From Diphasiastrum complanatum (taxonomy: Eukaryota > Streptophyta > Lycopodiopsida > Lycopodiales > Lycopodiaceae): a DNA stretch of 64,000 nucleotides. Location: assembly GCA_029204225.1 (NCBI GenBank), contig CM055092.1, positions 100,432,200 to 100,496,199 on the forward strand, read 5' to 3'. Positions within the stretch are counted from its first letter, which is position 1, and the number at the start of each line of letters is the position of its first letter. Shown one piece after another: positions 8,524 to 18,384 of this stretch. The notes under the pieces were generated by a model that saw only the letters and a list, made by a program, of their open reading frames with translations, had not been told where the DNA came from and ran no database searches. Position numbers and translations under genes: made by a program.

Positions 8524-11523
8524 TTGTCTAAATTTAAAGATGTTTTTCTTGAAGATTTGCCACATGGTTTACCACCTAGCAGAGAGGTAGATCATGTAAT
8601 AAACCTAGTACCAGGTACAGCACCTGTTTCTAAACCTTCGTATCAGGTCAGCCGAACAGAGGATGAAGAAATAACTAGACAGTTAACAGACTATCTTGGG
8701 AAAGGCCAAATTCAGACCAGTAGTTCACCATGGGCCTCACCAGTCCTGTTGGTGAAAAAGAAGGAGGGGTCTATGCGTCTTTGCGTAGATTACAGAGCCC
8801 TCAATAAAGTCACAATTAAGAATAAATACCCTATGCCTCGGGCAGACGAGTTATTTGATCAACTCGACGGGGCTAAGTTTTTCAGCAAAATAGACCTCAG
8901 ATCGGGATATCATCAAGTCCGTATAAAATCGGAAGATGTCTCGAAAACAGCTTTTAGGACTCGTCACGGTCATTATGAGTTTAAGGTGATGCCATTTGGG
9001 CTCACAAATGCTCCAGCTACCTTTATGACCTTGATGAACAGTGTCCTCAGACCATACTTGGGTAAGTTTGTAGTCGTATTTTTAGATGACATCCTCGTCT
9101 ACAGCAAAACGAGGAAGGAGCATCTAAAACACCTCAAAAAGGTGTTTCGACTGCTCAGAAAGCATAAGCTTTATGCTAAACAATCCAAGTGTGAATTCTT
9201 CGTTGAAGAAGTAGCATATTTGGGTCACATTATCTCTTCAAATGGGATTAAGATGGACCCAAATAAGGTTAAAGCCATACTCAGTTGGCTGAGACCTCAG
9301 AATATTTTGGAACTTCAAATCTTTCTTGGTCTGGCGGGATATTACAGACGATTTGTCAAGGAATATGCTCAGATAGCAGTCCCTATGACAAATCTCCTTA
9401 AGGGGAAGGGAAAGGAGTTCATTTGGGAGTCCGCACAACAGGAGAGCTTTGATGCTCTCAAAACAGCCTTAGCTACAACACCAGTTTTAAAAGTCGTCGA
9501 CCCCAATCAGCCATTTGTGGTCGAAACAGATGCTAGCGACTTTGCAGTAGGTGCTGTGCTAACTCAGGGTGGACGACCAGTTGCGTTCGAGAGTAAAAAA
9601 CTTGAGCCAGCACAGACTAGGTATAGTGCCTATGAAAAGGAACTCTTTTCTATAGTCCATGCCCTTAAGACTTGGAGGCATTATTTGTATGGTGCCAACT
9701 TTGAGGTCCTGACAGACCATGAGAGTCTCAGATACCTTTGCAATCAACCTGAGCTTAGAGGTCGGAAAGCTCGTTGGGCAGAGTTGATGCAAGAGTTTGA
9801 CATGTCTATCAGATATAGGCGTGGAAAATTCAATACAGTAGCAGATGCCCTTAGCAGAATGCCTATGATAAACGAGCTAAGTTTTACTCAGATTCGTAAT
9901 GAGTTACTCGAGTCCTTGAGAGGGAAATGCCAGCATGATGCATTCTTCTCTATTATCTGGAACTCAGTCCAGAACAGACAGTTACAGACTCCAGAACCAG
10001 TTCCCGGGGCTGGTGCCGGTTCATCCAATAATACGGCAGCTTCCGTTGAGGATGATGATGAGTCCGAGTATACGTCGTCAGATGACGTTGAGGATTCTGA
10101 GCCTGTATTACCCAAGCAAACCCCTGTGGTTGAGGGTCAGTTGACTCAAGGATTCAAATGGAAACAGTATTCCATTCAGGATGAGTACTTGCTCTATAGA
10201 GATAGAGTATGTGTCCCCAATTCAGAGGATTATAGGCAGCAGGTCCTATATGAATGTCATGACAATCCTAGCGCGGGACACCCAGGCATACAGAAGACCT
10301 ATGAGCTTCTTCGTAGGCAATTTTTCTGGCCCAGTATGAAAAAGGACGTCCACCAGTATGTAACCAATTGCCAGAAATGTCAAGTAAATAAAGCAGAGCG
10401 TTTAAAGGCAGGAGGGTTGTTGCATCCCTTAGAAATACCAGCTGGTAAATGGGAGAGTATCTCCATGGATTTTATAGTAGGCCTGCCTAAAACCCAAAAG
10501 GGTAATGACGCTATATGGGTCACAGTTGACCGTCTGACCAAAATGGCTCATTTTATTCCGACCAAAACAACCGTTAGAGCTCCAGAGTTAGCGAGGTTGT
10601 TTGTAGACGGGCTATTTAAATTGTACGGTCTACCTTCCGGCATAGTCAGCGACCGGGACAGTAAGTTTACTGGAAATTTTTGGAGGGCAGTATTCCATCA
10701 TTTCCATACTAAACTTAATATGAGTACCACCGACCATCCACAGACGGACGGTCAAACAGAAAGGGTAAATCAAGTGCTGGAGGATATGCTTCGTGCATAC
10801 GTCAGCAAGAGGCAGACTAATTGGGAGGAGTATCTCTCGATATTAGAGTTTGCTTACAACAGTATCAAACATTCAGCTACGGGATACAGCCCATTTATGC
10901 TGATGTACGGTTTTCAGCCACGCTCACCCACAGCTGTAGGGTTTAAACAAGAAAAAGTTGAAGCAGCCAGAAACTTTTTAGAAGACCTAAACCAGATGAT
11001 AGAACATGCTAAGCGTAGCATTAGACAATCCCAGGATCGAGCCAGGCATTATGCAGATCCACACAGACGGGATGTGCAGTTCTCCACTGGTGAGAAAGTC
11101 TACTTGAGAGTCCCCATTGACTCTAAAACCCTCAAATCAGGAGTGTGTGCTAAGTTGTCTCCAAGGTATTGTGGTCCCTTTACCATCAGTAGGAGACTAG
11201 GCGAGGTCACCTATGAACTAGAACACCCACACAGCAGTAAGGTTTTTCCAGTCTTTCATGTAAGTCAGTTACGAAAAGCCTTAACCAGATCAGATAATCT
11301 GGTAGGGGACAGTGTTCTAGTTCTCCCATTGGATCCTCAACAACCTCCACATGAACCAGAGGAGATTCTTGATAGTAGAGAGACGCAGACTCGTCATACT
11401 CTATACCGAGAATATCTGGTTAAGTGGAATGATCAGCCTGTTGAGAATGCCACTTGGGAAAGAGGCAGCGTCCTTCGCAAGATTTTTCCAGACTTTGTCT
11501 TAGAGGACCAAGACGGTTCTTAA
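8524..11523 (+). CDS. Ty3 chromovirus pol: RT, RNase H, integrase, chromodomain
   Basis: An uninterrupted 999-codon frame, the longest in the window. The open frame reaches a little further left ([12 protein letters not shown]). Reverse transcriptase: [25 protein letters not shown] (about residue 125), [10 protein letters not shown] and the catalytic FLDDILVYS (about 187). RNase [13 protein letters not shown] (about 332), [10 protein letters not shown] and ADALSRMP. Then an acidic serine-rich linker ([18 protein letters not shown], about 505-525). Integrase zinc finger: H-x-H in [11 protein letters not shown] (about 577) with CQKC (about 617). Catalytic residues: D in SMDF (about 649), D in SDRDSKF (about 708), E in TERVN (about 747). 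C-terminal chromodomain: [16 protein letters not shown] (about 963). This composition is diagnostic of chromoviruses, whose chromodomain guides integration to marked chromatin. The frame ends at TAA with the polypurine tract directly after. Confidence 0.95.
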   Translation: MSKFKDVFLEDLPHGLPPSREVDHVINLVPGTAPVSKPSYQVSRTEDEEITRQLTDYLGKGQIQTSSSPWASPVLLVKKKEGSMRLCVDYRALNKVTIKNKYPMPRADELFDQLDGAKFFSKIDLRSGYHQVRIKSEDVSKTAFRTRHGHYEFKVMPFGLTNAPATFMTLMNSVLRPYLGKFVVVFLDDILVYSKTRKEHLKHLKKVFRLLRKHKLYAKQSKCEFFVEEVAYLGHIISSNGIKMDPNKVKAILSWLRPQNILELQIFLGLAGYYRRFVKEYAQIAVPMTNLLKGKGKEFIWESAQQESFDALKTALATTPVLKVVDPNQPFVVETDASDFAVGAVLTQGGRPVAFESKKLEPAQTRYSAYEKELFSIVHALKTWRHYLYGANFEVLTDHESLRYLCNQPELRGRKARWAELMQEFDMSIRYRRGKFNTVADALSRMPMINELSFTQIRNELLESLRGKCQHDAFFSIIWNSVQNRQLQTPEPVPGAGAGSSNNTAASVEDDDESEYTSSDDVEDSEPVLPKQTPVVEGQLTQGFKWKQYSIQDEYLLYRDRVCVPNSEDYRQQVLYECHDNPSAGHPGIQKTYELLRRQFFWPSMKKDVHQYVTNCQKCQVNKAERLKAGGLLHPLEIPAGKWESISMDFIVGLPKTQKGNDAIWVTVDRLTKMAHFIPTKTTVRAPELARLFVDGLFKLYGLPSGIVSDRDSKFTGNFWRAVFHHFHTKLNMSTTDHPQTDGQTERVNQVLEDMLRAYVSKRQTNWEEYLSILEFAYNSIKHSATGYSPFMLMYGFQPRSPTAVGFKQEKVEAARNFLEDLNQMIEHAKRSIRQSQDRARHYADPHRRDVQFSTGEKVYLRVPIDSKTLKSGVCAKLSPRYCGPFTISRRLGEVTYELEHPHSSKVFPVFHVSQLRKALTRSDNLVGDSVLVLPLDPQQPPHEPEEILDSRETQTRHTLYREYLVKWNDQPVENATWERGSVLRKIFPDFVLEDQDGS

Positions 11524-11534
11524 GGGGGAGGGAG
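11522..11534 (+). other. Polypurine tract
   Basis: AAGGGGGAGGGAG sits between the pol stop and the LTR start TG. It is repeated identically before the LTRs at 13729 and 59025. This is the plus-strand primer for reverse transcription. Confidence 0.85.
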
Positions 11535-11892
11535 TGTTACGAGCTCGTAACCAGTGCCGAACCCTAGAGAACACAGATAGGTCAGATACCACAGTCAGGG
11601 TCGTGTCCAGCATACATGACCAACAGGGCAAGACAGTGTGAGTAGTGTGCCCCAGCACGGTCCATAGCCATGGCGGGCCTAACACAGCCTAGGGACCCTG
11701 TCAGCAGGATAGGGCCCCCAGTTGGGCCCCGACGTGCAGTCGGCCACGTCAGTGCCACGTGGCCGACACTTGGCAGTAGCATGCTACCAGTCCTCACACT
11801 GGGCTAGGAGGGGCTTACTCTATATCAGGGAGTAGGCAAGGTTGGGTGGATCAGTTAGTGTTTGCCCTACTGTGATGTTAGGAACTATTACA
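11535..11892 (+). repeat. Middle LTR of the Ty3 composite (358 bp)
   Basis: It starts TGTTACGAGCTCGTAACC and ends ATTACA. It differs from the outer 3' LTR at several diagnostic sites (GGGCCCCGACGTGCAG versus GGGTCCCGACATGCAG, CACGTGGCC versus CACGTAGCC, GTGATGTTAGGAACT versus GTGGTGTTAGGATCT), so it belongs to a different lineage from the outer pair. Confidence 0.9.
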
Positions 11893-13728
11893 CCAACTTT
11901 GAGGTCCTGACAGACCATGAGAGTCTCAGATATGTTTGCAATCAACCTGAGCTTAGAGGTCGGAAAGCTCGTTGGGCAGAGTTGATGCGAGAGTTTGACA
12001 TGTCTATCAGATATAGACGTGGAAAATTCAATACAGTAGCAGATGCCCTTAGCAGAATGCCTATGATAAACGAGCTGAGTTTTACTCGGATTCGTAATGA
12101 GTTACTCGAGTCCTTGAGAGGGAAATGCCAGCATGATGCATTCTTCTCTACTATCTGGAATTCAGTCCAGAACAGACAGTTACAGACTCCAGAACCAATT
12201 CCCGGGGCTGGTGCCAGTTCATCCAAGAATACGGCAGCTTCCGTTGAGGATGATGATGAGTCTGAGTATACGTCGTCAGATGACGTTGAGGATTCTGAGC
12301 CTGTATTACCCGAGCAAACCCAAGTGGTTGAGGGTCAGTTGACTCAAGGATTCAAATGGAAACAGTATTCCATTCAGGATGAGTACTTGCTCTATAGAGA
12401 TAGAGTATGTGTCCCCAATTCAGAGGATTATAGGCAGCAGGTCCTATATGAATGTCATGACAATCCTAGCGCGGGACACCCAGGCATACAGAAGACCTAT
12501 GAGCTTCTTCGTAGGCAATTTTTCTGGCCCAGTATGAAAAAGTACGTCCACCAATATGTAACCAGTTGCTAGAAATGTCAAGTAAATAAAGCAGAGCGTT
12601 TAAAGGCAGGAGGGTTGTTGCATCCCTTAGAAATACCAGCTGGTAAATGGGAGAGTATCTCCATGGATTTTATAGTAGGCCTGCCTAAAACCCAAAAGGG
12701 TAATGACGCTATATGGGTCACAGTTGACCGTCTGACCAAAATGGCTCATTTCATTCCGACCAAAACGACCATTAGAGCTCTAGAGTTAGCAAGGTTGTTT
12801 GTAGACGGGCTATTTAAATTGTACGGTCTACCTTCCGGCATAGTCAGCGACCGGGACAGTAAGTTTACTGGAAATTTTTGGAGGGCAGTATTCCATCATC
12901 TCCATACTAAACTTAATATGAGTACCACCGACCATCCACCGACGGACCGACAAACAGAAAGGGTAAATCAAGTGCTGGAGGATATGCTTCGTGCATACGT
13001 CAGCAAGAAGCAGACTAATTGGGAGGAGTATCTCTCGATATTAGAGTTTGCTTACAACAGTACCAAACATTTAGCTACGGGATACAGCCCATTTATGCTG
13101 ATGTACGGTTTTCAGCCACACTCACCCACAGCTGTATGGTTTAAACAAGAAAAAGTTGAAGCAGCCAGAAACTTTTTAGAGGACCTAAACCAGATGATAG
13201 AACATGCTAAGCGTAGCATTAGGCAGTCCCAGGATCGAGCCAGGCATTATGCAGATCCATACAGACGGGATGTGCAGTTCTCCACTGGTGAGAAAGTTTA
13301 CTTGAGAGTCCCAGTTGACTCTAAAACCCTCAAATCAGGAGTGTGTGCTAAGTTGTCTCCAAGGTATTGTGGTCCCTTTACCATCAGTAGGAGACTAGAC
13401 GAGGTCACCTATGAACTAGAACTCCCACACATCAGTAAGGCTTTTCCAGTCTTTCATGTAAGTCAGTTACGAAAAGCCTTAACCAGATCAGACAATCTGT
13501 TAGGAGACAGTGTTCTAGTTCTCCCATTGGATCCTCAACAAGCTCCACATGAACCAGAGGAGATTCTTGATAGTAGAGAGACACAGACTGTACTCTATAC
13601 CGAGAATATCTGGTTAAGTGGAATGATCAGCCTGTTGAGAATGCCACTTGGGAAAGAGGCAGCGTCCTTCGCAAGATTTTTCCAGACTTTGTCTTAGAGG
13701 ACCAAGACGGTTCTTAAGGGGGAGGGAG
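11893..13728 (+). pseudogene. Second Ty3 internal region, 5'-deleted (RNase H to chromodomain)
   Basis: It starts directly at the end of the middle LTR, inside RNase H ([17 protein letters not shown], master position about 9698), lacking gag, protease and RT. RNase H end, acidic linker and integrase zinc finger are open to 12572, where TAG replaces the glutamine of the CQKC finger. Integrase resumes and is open to 13697, with catalytic D (SMDF), D (SDRDSKF) and E (TERVN). The preceding QTDGQ reads PTDRQ. About 5 bases are missing at 13587 (CAGACTGTACTC versus CAGACTCGTCATACTC), which shifts the chromodomain out of frame. It ends with the polypurine tract and the outer 3' LTR. Confidence 0.9.
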
Positions 13729-14086
13729 TGTTACGAGCTCGTAACTAGTGCCGAACCCTAGAGAACATAGATAGGTCAGATACCACAGTCAGGGTCGTGT
13801 CCAGTGTACATGACCAACAGGGCAAGACAGTGTGAGTAGTGTGCCCCAGCACGGTCCATAGCCATGGCGGGCCTAACACAGCCTAGGGACCCTGTCAGCA
13901 GGATAGGGCCCCCAGTTGGGTCCCGACATGCAGTCGGCCACGTCAGTGCCACGTAGCCGACACTTGGCATTAGCATGCTACCAGTCCTCACACTGGGCTA
14001 AGAGGGGCTTACTCTATATCAGGGAGTAGGCAAGGTTGGGTGGATCAGTTAGTGTTTGCCCTACTGTGGTGTTAGGATCTATTACA
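13729..14086 (+). repeat. Outer 3' LTR of the Ty3 composite (358 bp)
   Basis: It runs TGTTACGAGCTCGTAACT to ATTACA and is followed by CCCCT (14087-14091), matching the five bases before the outer 5' LTR. It is of the same lineage as the LTR at 59025. Confidence 0.92.
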
Positions 14087-14388
14087 CCCCTCCTCCTTGA
14101 TGATCCGCTCTAGATCATCAATGTACAATGCAAAAAGAGTGGGAGAGAGTGGACATCCCTGCTTGACTCCAACTGTGCTCTGAATAGAAGGCGACCAGCT
14201 GCTGCCATCTCTGAAACGTGCTAAAACCCTCTCATATAAGGCGCTGATAGCCATAATGATATCTTGTGTGAGAAGCCAAGTGAAGATAAGCGCTGAAGTA
14301 GCAAGTGCCGTGGAACTGAGTCAAAGGCCTTTCGGAAATCCACAAAGCAGCAGTATACTCTCTGTCTTCGATGTCGAGCCTCCTCTAT

Positions 14389-14393
<5 letters not shown>
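14087..14393 (-). mobile_element. LINE ORF2, RT motifs A and B (other half of 4145-5834)
   Basis: Minus-strand fragment beginning at a (CT)n junction: IEEARHRRQRVYCCFVDFRKAFDSVP carries RT motif A (VDFRKAFD). A one-base frameshift near 14265 separates it from MAISALYERVLARFRDG and VGVKQGCPLSPTLFALYIDDLE (motif B). It stops exactly at the target duplication of the Ty3 composite. Motif C follows on the far side at 5834, so this is one LINE split in two and 5'-truncated upstream of motif A. Confidence 0.85.
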
Positions 14394-14482
<89 letters not shown>

Positions 14483-14500
14483 AGAAAGAAAGAAAGAAAG
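14394..14500. repeat. (GA)n then (GAAA)n at a LINE-LINE junction
   Basis: GA repeats run to 14478, then AAAGAAGAAAGAAAGAAAG. On the minus strand this is the tail of the LINE at 14479-14989, placed against the truncated start of the next LINE. Confidence 0.9.
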
Positions 14501-14986
14501 CTTTATTAATGTCTTTTCCATGCCAAAAGGCATATAAGACCAAAAGGAGTACATGTCAAGTATGTGAAAACCATGGGAGCGTATATAAACGTCTCCAAGA
14601 AAAAACTATGCATAAGAGAGAAATGAGTAATATAACTGTAAACTACAAACTGCCAACTGTCCATAAGTGGGAACAAGAATAGCTGCCATGAGTAGAGTAG
14701 AGTAGAGTAGAGTAGTATCAGATAGTGTCAGATACTGCTGCTGCTGAGAAAAGACGTAATACGAGCTATATCAGGAGGTATGGGCCGTCGCTGACGTCGT
14801 CTAGGAGGGTGAAAACTGTGTACTCTCGTAACAAGGCGAGAAGTGTGAACTGCTGCATGACTATGAGTGATACACTGTCTCTGACATCGGTGAGGTGGTA
14901 TGTTGTCGTCATCGTCGTCGGGCCGAGTCCATCTCCTGGTGAAGAAAGATTTAATCTGAGCTTGAGAGCTAGGATGTGGCTGGTGA

Positions 14987-14989
<3 letters not shown>
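14479..14989 (-). mobile_element. 5'-truncated LINE remnant (ORF2 C-terminus and 3' UTR)
   Basis: On the minus strand the remaining coding part (14989-14728) reads IKSFFTRRWTRPDDDDDNIPP, equivalent to ITSFFQKRERDDLSDDEAIIP of the LINE at 4145-5834. The 3' UTR follows with five AGTAG units (14691-14716), the perfect stem-loop ATGCC-AAAA-GGCAT (14520-14533), ATTAATAAAGC with a polyadenylation signal, then (CTTT)n(CT)n. Its 5' edge abuts another (CT)n tract. Confidence 0.8.
14520..14533 (-). other. LINE 3'-terminal stem-loop
   Basis: ATGCC-AAAA-GGCAT is a perfect 5-bp stem. It is equivalent in position to GTGCCC/GGGCAC in other copies, with different bases but preserved pairing. Confidence 0.75.

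Positions 14990-15062
<73 letters not shown>
14990..15062. repeat. (GA)n microsatellite at a LINE-LINE junction
   Basis: An approximately 73-bp GA tract between the truncated LINE at 14479-14989 and the 3' UTR of the LINE at 15063-16262. Confidence 0.9.
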
Positions 15063-15063
<1 letters not shown>

Positions 15064-16262
15064 ACATCTCAAGTATGATAAATACTAAAAGGAGCATATA
15101 AATGTCTCCATAAACAAAAAACTACTAGATAATCAAAGTAGGAAAAACTAGACATATCTCTACTTTACTCTCATGATAGGTAAGTCTGAGAGATGATACA
15201 ATGAAGTGTAGTACAACTGAAGCTATACAACAACGAATCGAAACTGTATGATATATCATGTCAGAAAGGAACACTGCCGAAGAAAGCAAGGATTGATGAG
15301 TATGCAAGTATTGACGAGGAAACAATGGGCTGCTCGCATGAGCCCTAGACCTACGAAGCCTCTTGGTAGCCATGAAGCTTGGTCTCAAAGCATTACATTG
15401 TTGTTGGACTTGGTGAAGGTCCTTAGAAGGGATATTTAACCCATCCTTTGTCTAGGTTCCAGCCTCAAGGTTGCTCTGGGGTGTCTCCTCGAGAAAAAGG
15501 ACATGATTTGGCTCTACGAATCCTAGTGTCCACATTGACCTCTTTCACATATATCTCTATGGAGCAGGACCATCTTATGCAACATAAACACTACGCGTCG
15601 AGGGTGTACATATGAAATAAGTGAATGTAGTGGGATCGGAGAATCACGAAAAAGACAATAAGACCAATCATGACCCTTCTATAGTGTAGCTGTGGCGGCG
15701 TGTCTCATACAAAGGAAAAGTGAAGGATGTCCCCAAATATGTATAAGAGGATACCGCCTCTAGTGGTTATCCTCCTAGTGTAAATGCCAGCCGTTGCATA
15801 AAGTTCATGGAGGTATTAAAAATCAGAATCTGAATTTTCCTGGTATGCACAGTCAAACCAAATAAGTCCCCAAATTCTTGTAATGTATCCAAATGCCGCT
15901 GCAACCCCTCATCGGAAGAAGAAAGCAATGCCACATCTTCAACATAAGATAGAATGGAAATAAGTGTATCACCAAGCATACATCCAATACCACCATCCTA
16001 CAAACCAAAGAGTGTGGGGGAGAGGGAACAACCCTACTTCACCCCCAATAGTACTCTTAATGAGATCCTCCTCCGATTTGAAACATCCCCAAACCTTCTC
16101 ATGTGCTGCCATATTGCTTAGGTTTCTCGACCTTTGGATGAGCATGCGTTGTGGGTCTGAGTCGGAAGCTTTCCGGAAATCCACAAAACAGCAGTAAACT
16201 CTCATGTCTAGACCTGGCCTCCTCAATGATAGCATCAAGTGTGAACACATCATCAATAGTGG
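15063..16262 (-). mobile_element. Decayed LINE ORF2 fragment (RT motif A onward) and 3' UTR
   Basis: Minus-strand reading gives RVYCCFVDFRKASDSDP (motif A with an AFD to ASD change), then a break, then ISILSYVEDVALLSSSDEGL (about 15960-15900). There the catalytic YADD is YVED, so one aspartate is lost. VSSYTYLGTSFTFPLYETRR follows in another frame. Stops and shifts are frequent downstream. The 3' UTR (15063-15120) matches the 3' UTR of the copy at 14479-14989 but lacks its last approximately 40 bp with the hairpin. Motif B is unrecognisable. Confidence 0.75.
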
Positions 16263-16289
16263 AATGTTGTGTCCTAGATGCTAAGTGTA

Positions 16290-16980
16290 TCTAGTAAGTG
16301 GGAGGCCTGGGACAACCATGACAACTGGTAACCCTAGTTATGAAGATGATGAAAGGAGGTAAGTGTTGATTGTGTATCTTTGCTTGTAAGCTAGAAGCAT
16401 CCTAATGCGCTGAATATATGTGATTAGCCAATTCCATCAAGCTATAGAGGTGAAGCTGCAAACTTTGCCAAAATAACCTGATGTGGGATGGAGGGCTTAG
16501 CCCGTATCATACATGATAACATAGTGACTTGTAGATGCGAGGTATTGGCCAAATCAAATGAGGTGCGATCTACACACCATGCCTCTATTGCATATATGGC
16601 TATAGGGGTAACAATGGTATAAAAAAGCCGACACTTACTTAGAGCATCTCGACTTGACTTCTAGAAACAAAACCTCTCTAACTAGACAAGGGAAACATGT
16701 TTCTTTTCAAGCCTAGTAGTAGTTGTTTGTCTTTTGCCAAATGTAGGGCGAGTACAAAGCACCACTAAGTAAGCTCAAGAGGACAACCTCCAGTTGCTGT
16801 TCGTGAAAGATAAGCTCCTGTCACTGCATGAAGGCCTTGGACGTATTGAAGACCCTAGCCTTGTTCTTCTCAATGTTAACCCCAGATCGTATTTGGTAAA
16901 CAAAGCATGAAGGCTGTCCAACTGTTTCTGACTAGCTACATCATCTGCATAAAGAAAAATGTCACATGCCAAAAAGCACC
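16290..16980 (-). mobile_element. Decayed LINE ORF2 fragment (motif C onward)
   Basis: Minus strand: CDIFLYADDVASQKQLDSLHALF (about 16970-16900) keeps an intact YADD. About 300 bp further on comes IAIYAIEAWCVDRTSFDLAN and MIRAKPSIPHQVILAKFAASP (about 16620-16440), the conserved post-RT block of this LINE family. The intervening part is degraded. It is a separate copy from 15063-16262, because motif C occurs in both. Confidence 0.7.
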
Positions 16981-17128
16981 TGTAGAAGAGTTGAAAAAGA
17001 GGTAGATTAAATCAGATTACCGATTGGGGCTGATCCAATTTGATTTGAATGTCTATGTTCTCTATGTTCACACATTGGCTTTCCAGCTTGTTAAGGCAAG
17101 TTCTTTGAATTGTTTAAGTTTTCAACTC

Positions 17129-17400
17129 ACCATTTGAAGCTGGTCTAATTTTGATTGGATCTCTTTGCCATGTTCTTCAGTTAAGCTTTGATTTTGCAGT
17201 TTTTTTATGCACTCCTCAAATTTCGTTTTTAACATTTGCTCCAGCCGAGAAGTACCTTCTGTTGTTCCCAATCTATCATTGAAGGCCATGATCGATTCCT
17301 TCATAAGCTGATGTTTAGCTCTGAGGTCTTCATTTTCCTTCAGAAGAGTGTCCTTGTGATTCCAAGAATTTTTTTTTGGCAACTATAGATCCTAATTCCC
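17129..17400 (-). CDS. Possible exon of an unidentified coiled-coil protein
   Basis: I do not recognise this protein. On the minus strand a frame rich in E, K, L and Q runs LLKENEDLRAKHQLMKESIM, GTSRLEQMLKTKFEECIKKL and EEHGKEIQSKLDQLQM, a typical coiled coil. It ends in ATG followed by GTGAGT, a consensus 5' splice donor; CTATAG before TTGCCAAAA could be the acceptor. About 85 bp further on, a diverged repeat of the exon end (encoding DIQIKLDQPQS) is followed by another donor-like GTAATC. Upstream (17600-17400) another minus-strand frame is open for about 65 codons. It may be a host exon, or part of an unrecognised retroelement gag. Confidence 0.35.
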
Positions 17401-18278
17401 CTTCAGAGTTGTCCATTCTATCTGTCGTCCATAATAGTTTCTTCCATTTTGATGATAACTTTTGGAATAGCTACTTTTCTGCAAACTGAATTCTTGTTCA
17501 TCTGTAGGATAAGGAATCTGTTGTAGATTCTCCCTTATCTGTATTCTTTGGAGATGATAGCACCCATCGTGTCGTTGGAAGTTGCACAGTCATGATCTGT
17601 TGTAGAGATATTAGTAAAAATCAATTCAAAGAGATGCTATATATGTGATAGTAAGATTAAATCTATCTATCCAGACAGAACCTGTAAGTGATTATTCTTT
17701 TTCATGGTGAGTCCATTCTGCTGCTCAAAAAACTGACAAAGTTATTCTAGACGACAAGGTTCTGGAAAAGCCTATTATGTACAAAACCAACAAGTTTAAA
17801 TCCATGGATGCATTGGGAGCACGCAGCAAACATGGTGAAACAGTTTGTTTCTTCCCTGCACTTGTTCTGTAATGGACCAACATGTACACTTTACCATGTG
17901 TTCTTATATACCAACATATGGAGTTCTATATTCTGGGAGTTCACATAGTTTGAGATTATTTCAAAGATTAGAAACCTGCTATTGTGAGACTCAGATGAAC
18001 TGGTGGTGCCCTTGAGAGTCCGAAAAAGTTAATCAAGTTTCAAGCTTCTTCCTTTGTCCTTTGGTACAGAACTAAAAGTTTTGTGAGTTTTCTTGTTGAA
18101 AAGCTAGTTTTTTGCATAATAGAACTAAATTTCAGTTCAAAATTGATGAGAAAATGTATGAGTGATTTTTGCAGCCAATCATTCTTCTTATTGAACGTTC
18201 TTAGTTGTGTACTTCTTTGAATAGCAAAACTTCATAAAATCAAGAATTCATTTTATGTTTTTGTTGTTGTTTTGGCAG
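17401..18278. other. No recognisable gene; probably intron of the SLC19-like gene
   Basis: AT-rich sequence with no repeat family I recognise. The expected upstream exon, encoding the first membrane helices with the family's conserved proline/tyrosine loop, was looked for and not found here. Confidence 0.4.
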
Positions 18279-18384
18279 GTTGCAACACACATATTCCCTG
18301 TTTCTGTCTACTTCATGCTCTTATTCACTTTGTTAGCTGCTCCAGCCTGTGGGTTGCTTTCATATCGGGGAGTCATCATAATTG
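18279..18384 (+). CDS. Exon A of an SLC19-like (reduced-folate/thiamine carrier family) transporter
   Basis: The reading VATHIFPVSVYFMLLF...LLSYRGVIIIG corresponds residue for residue, without gaps over 36 positions, to the second-helix region of the reduced-folate carrier family as I remember it (V-x3-I-x-PV-x2-Y-x2-L, then L-x-Y-x2-V before the next helix). The protein would be a plasma- or organelle-membrane carrier of folate- or thiamine-like vitamins. Splice signals: a pyrimidine-rich TTTTTGTTGTTGTTTTGGCAG before 18279, and a donor at 18385 (GTAGGT). A stronger-looking donor GTGAGT lies 4 bp downstream at 18389, but only the 18385 donor keeps frame with exon B. Phase 0 in, phase 1 out. 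Earlier exons were not found. Confidence 0.72.

Larger units (their letters stand above)
5835..14086 (+). mobile_element. Ty3 chromovirus composite (LTR - full internal - LTR - partial internal - LTR)
   Basis: This is a three-LTR Ty3 element. The flanking bases are CCCCT on both sides (5830-5834 and 14087-14091), the expected 5-bp target duplication, so the outer ends belong to one insertion event. The outer 5' LTR (first 173 bp only) matches the outer 3' LTR at all but about one position. It differs from the middle LTR at about three, including ACATAG versus ACACAG and GTGTAC versus GCATAC. The first internal region carries gag, protease and a long pol. The second starts within RNase H. It lies inside a minus-strand LINE. 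Confidence 0.9.
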
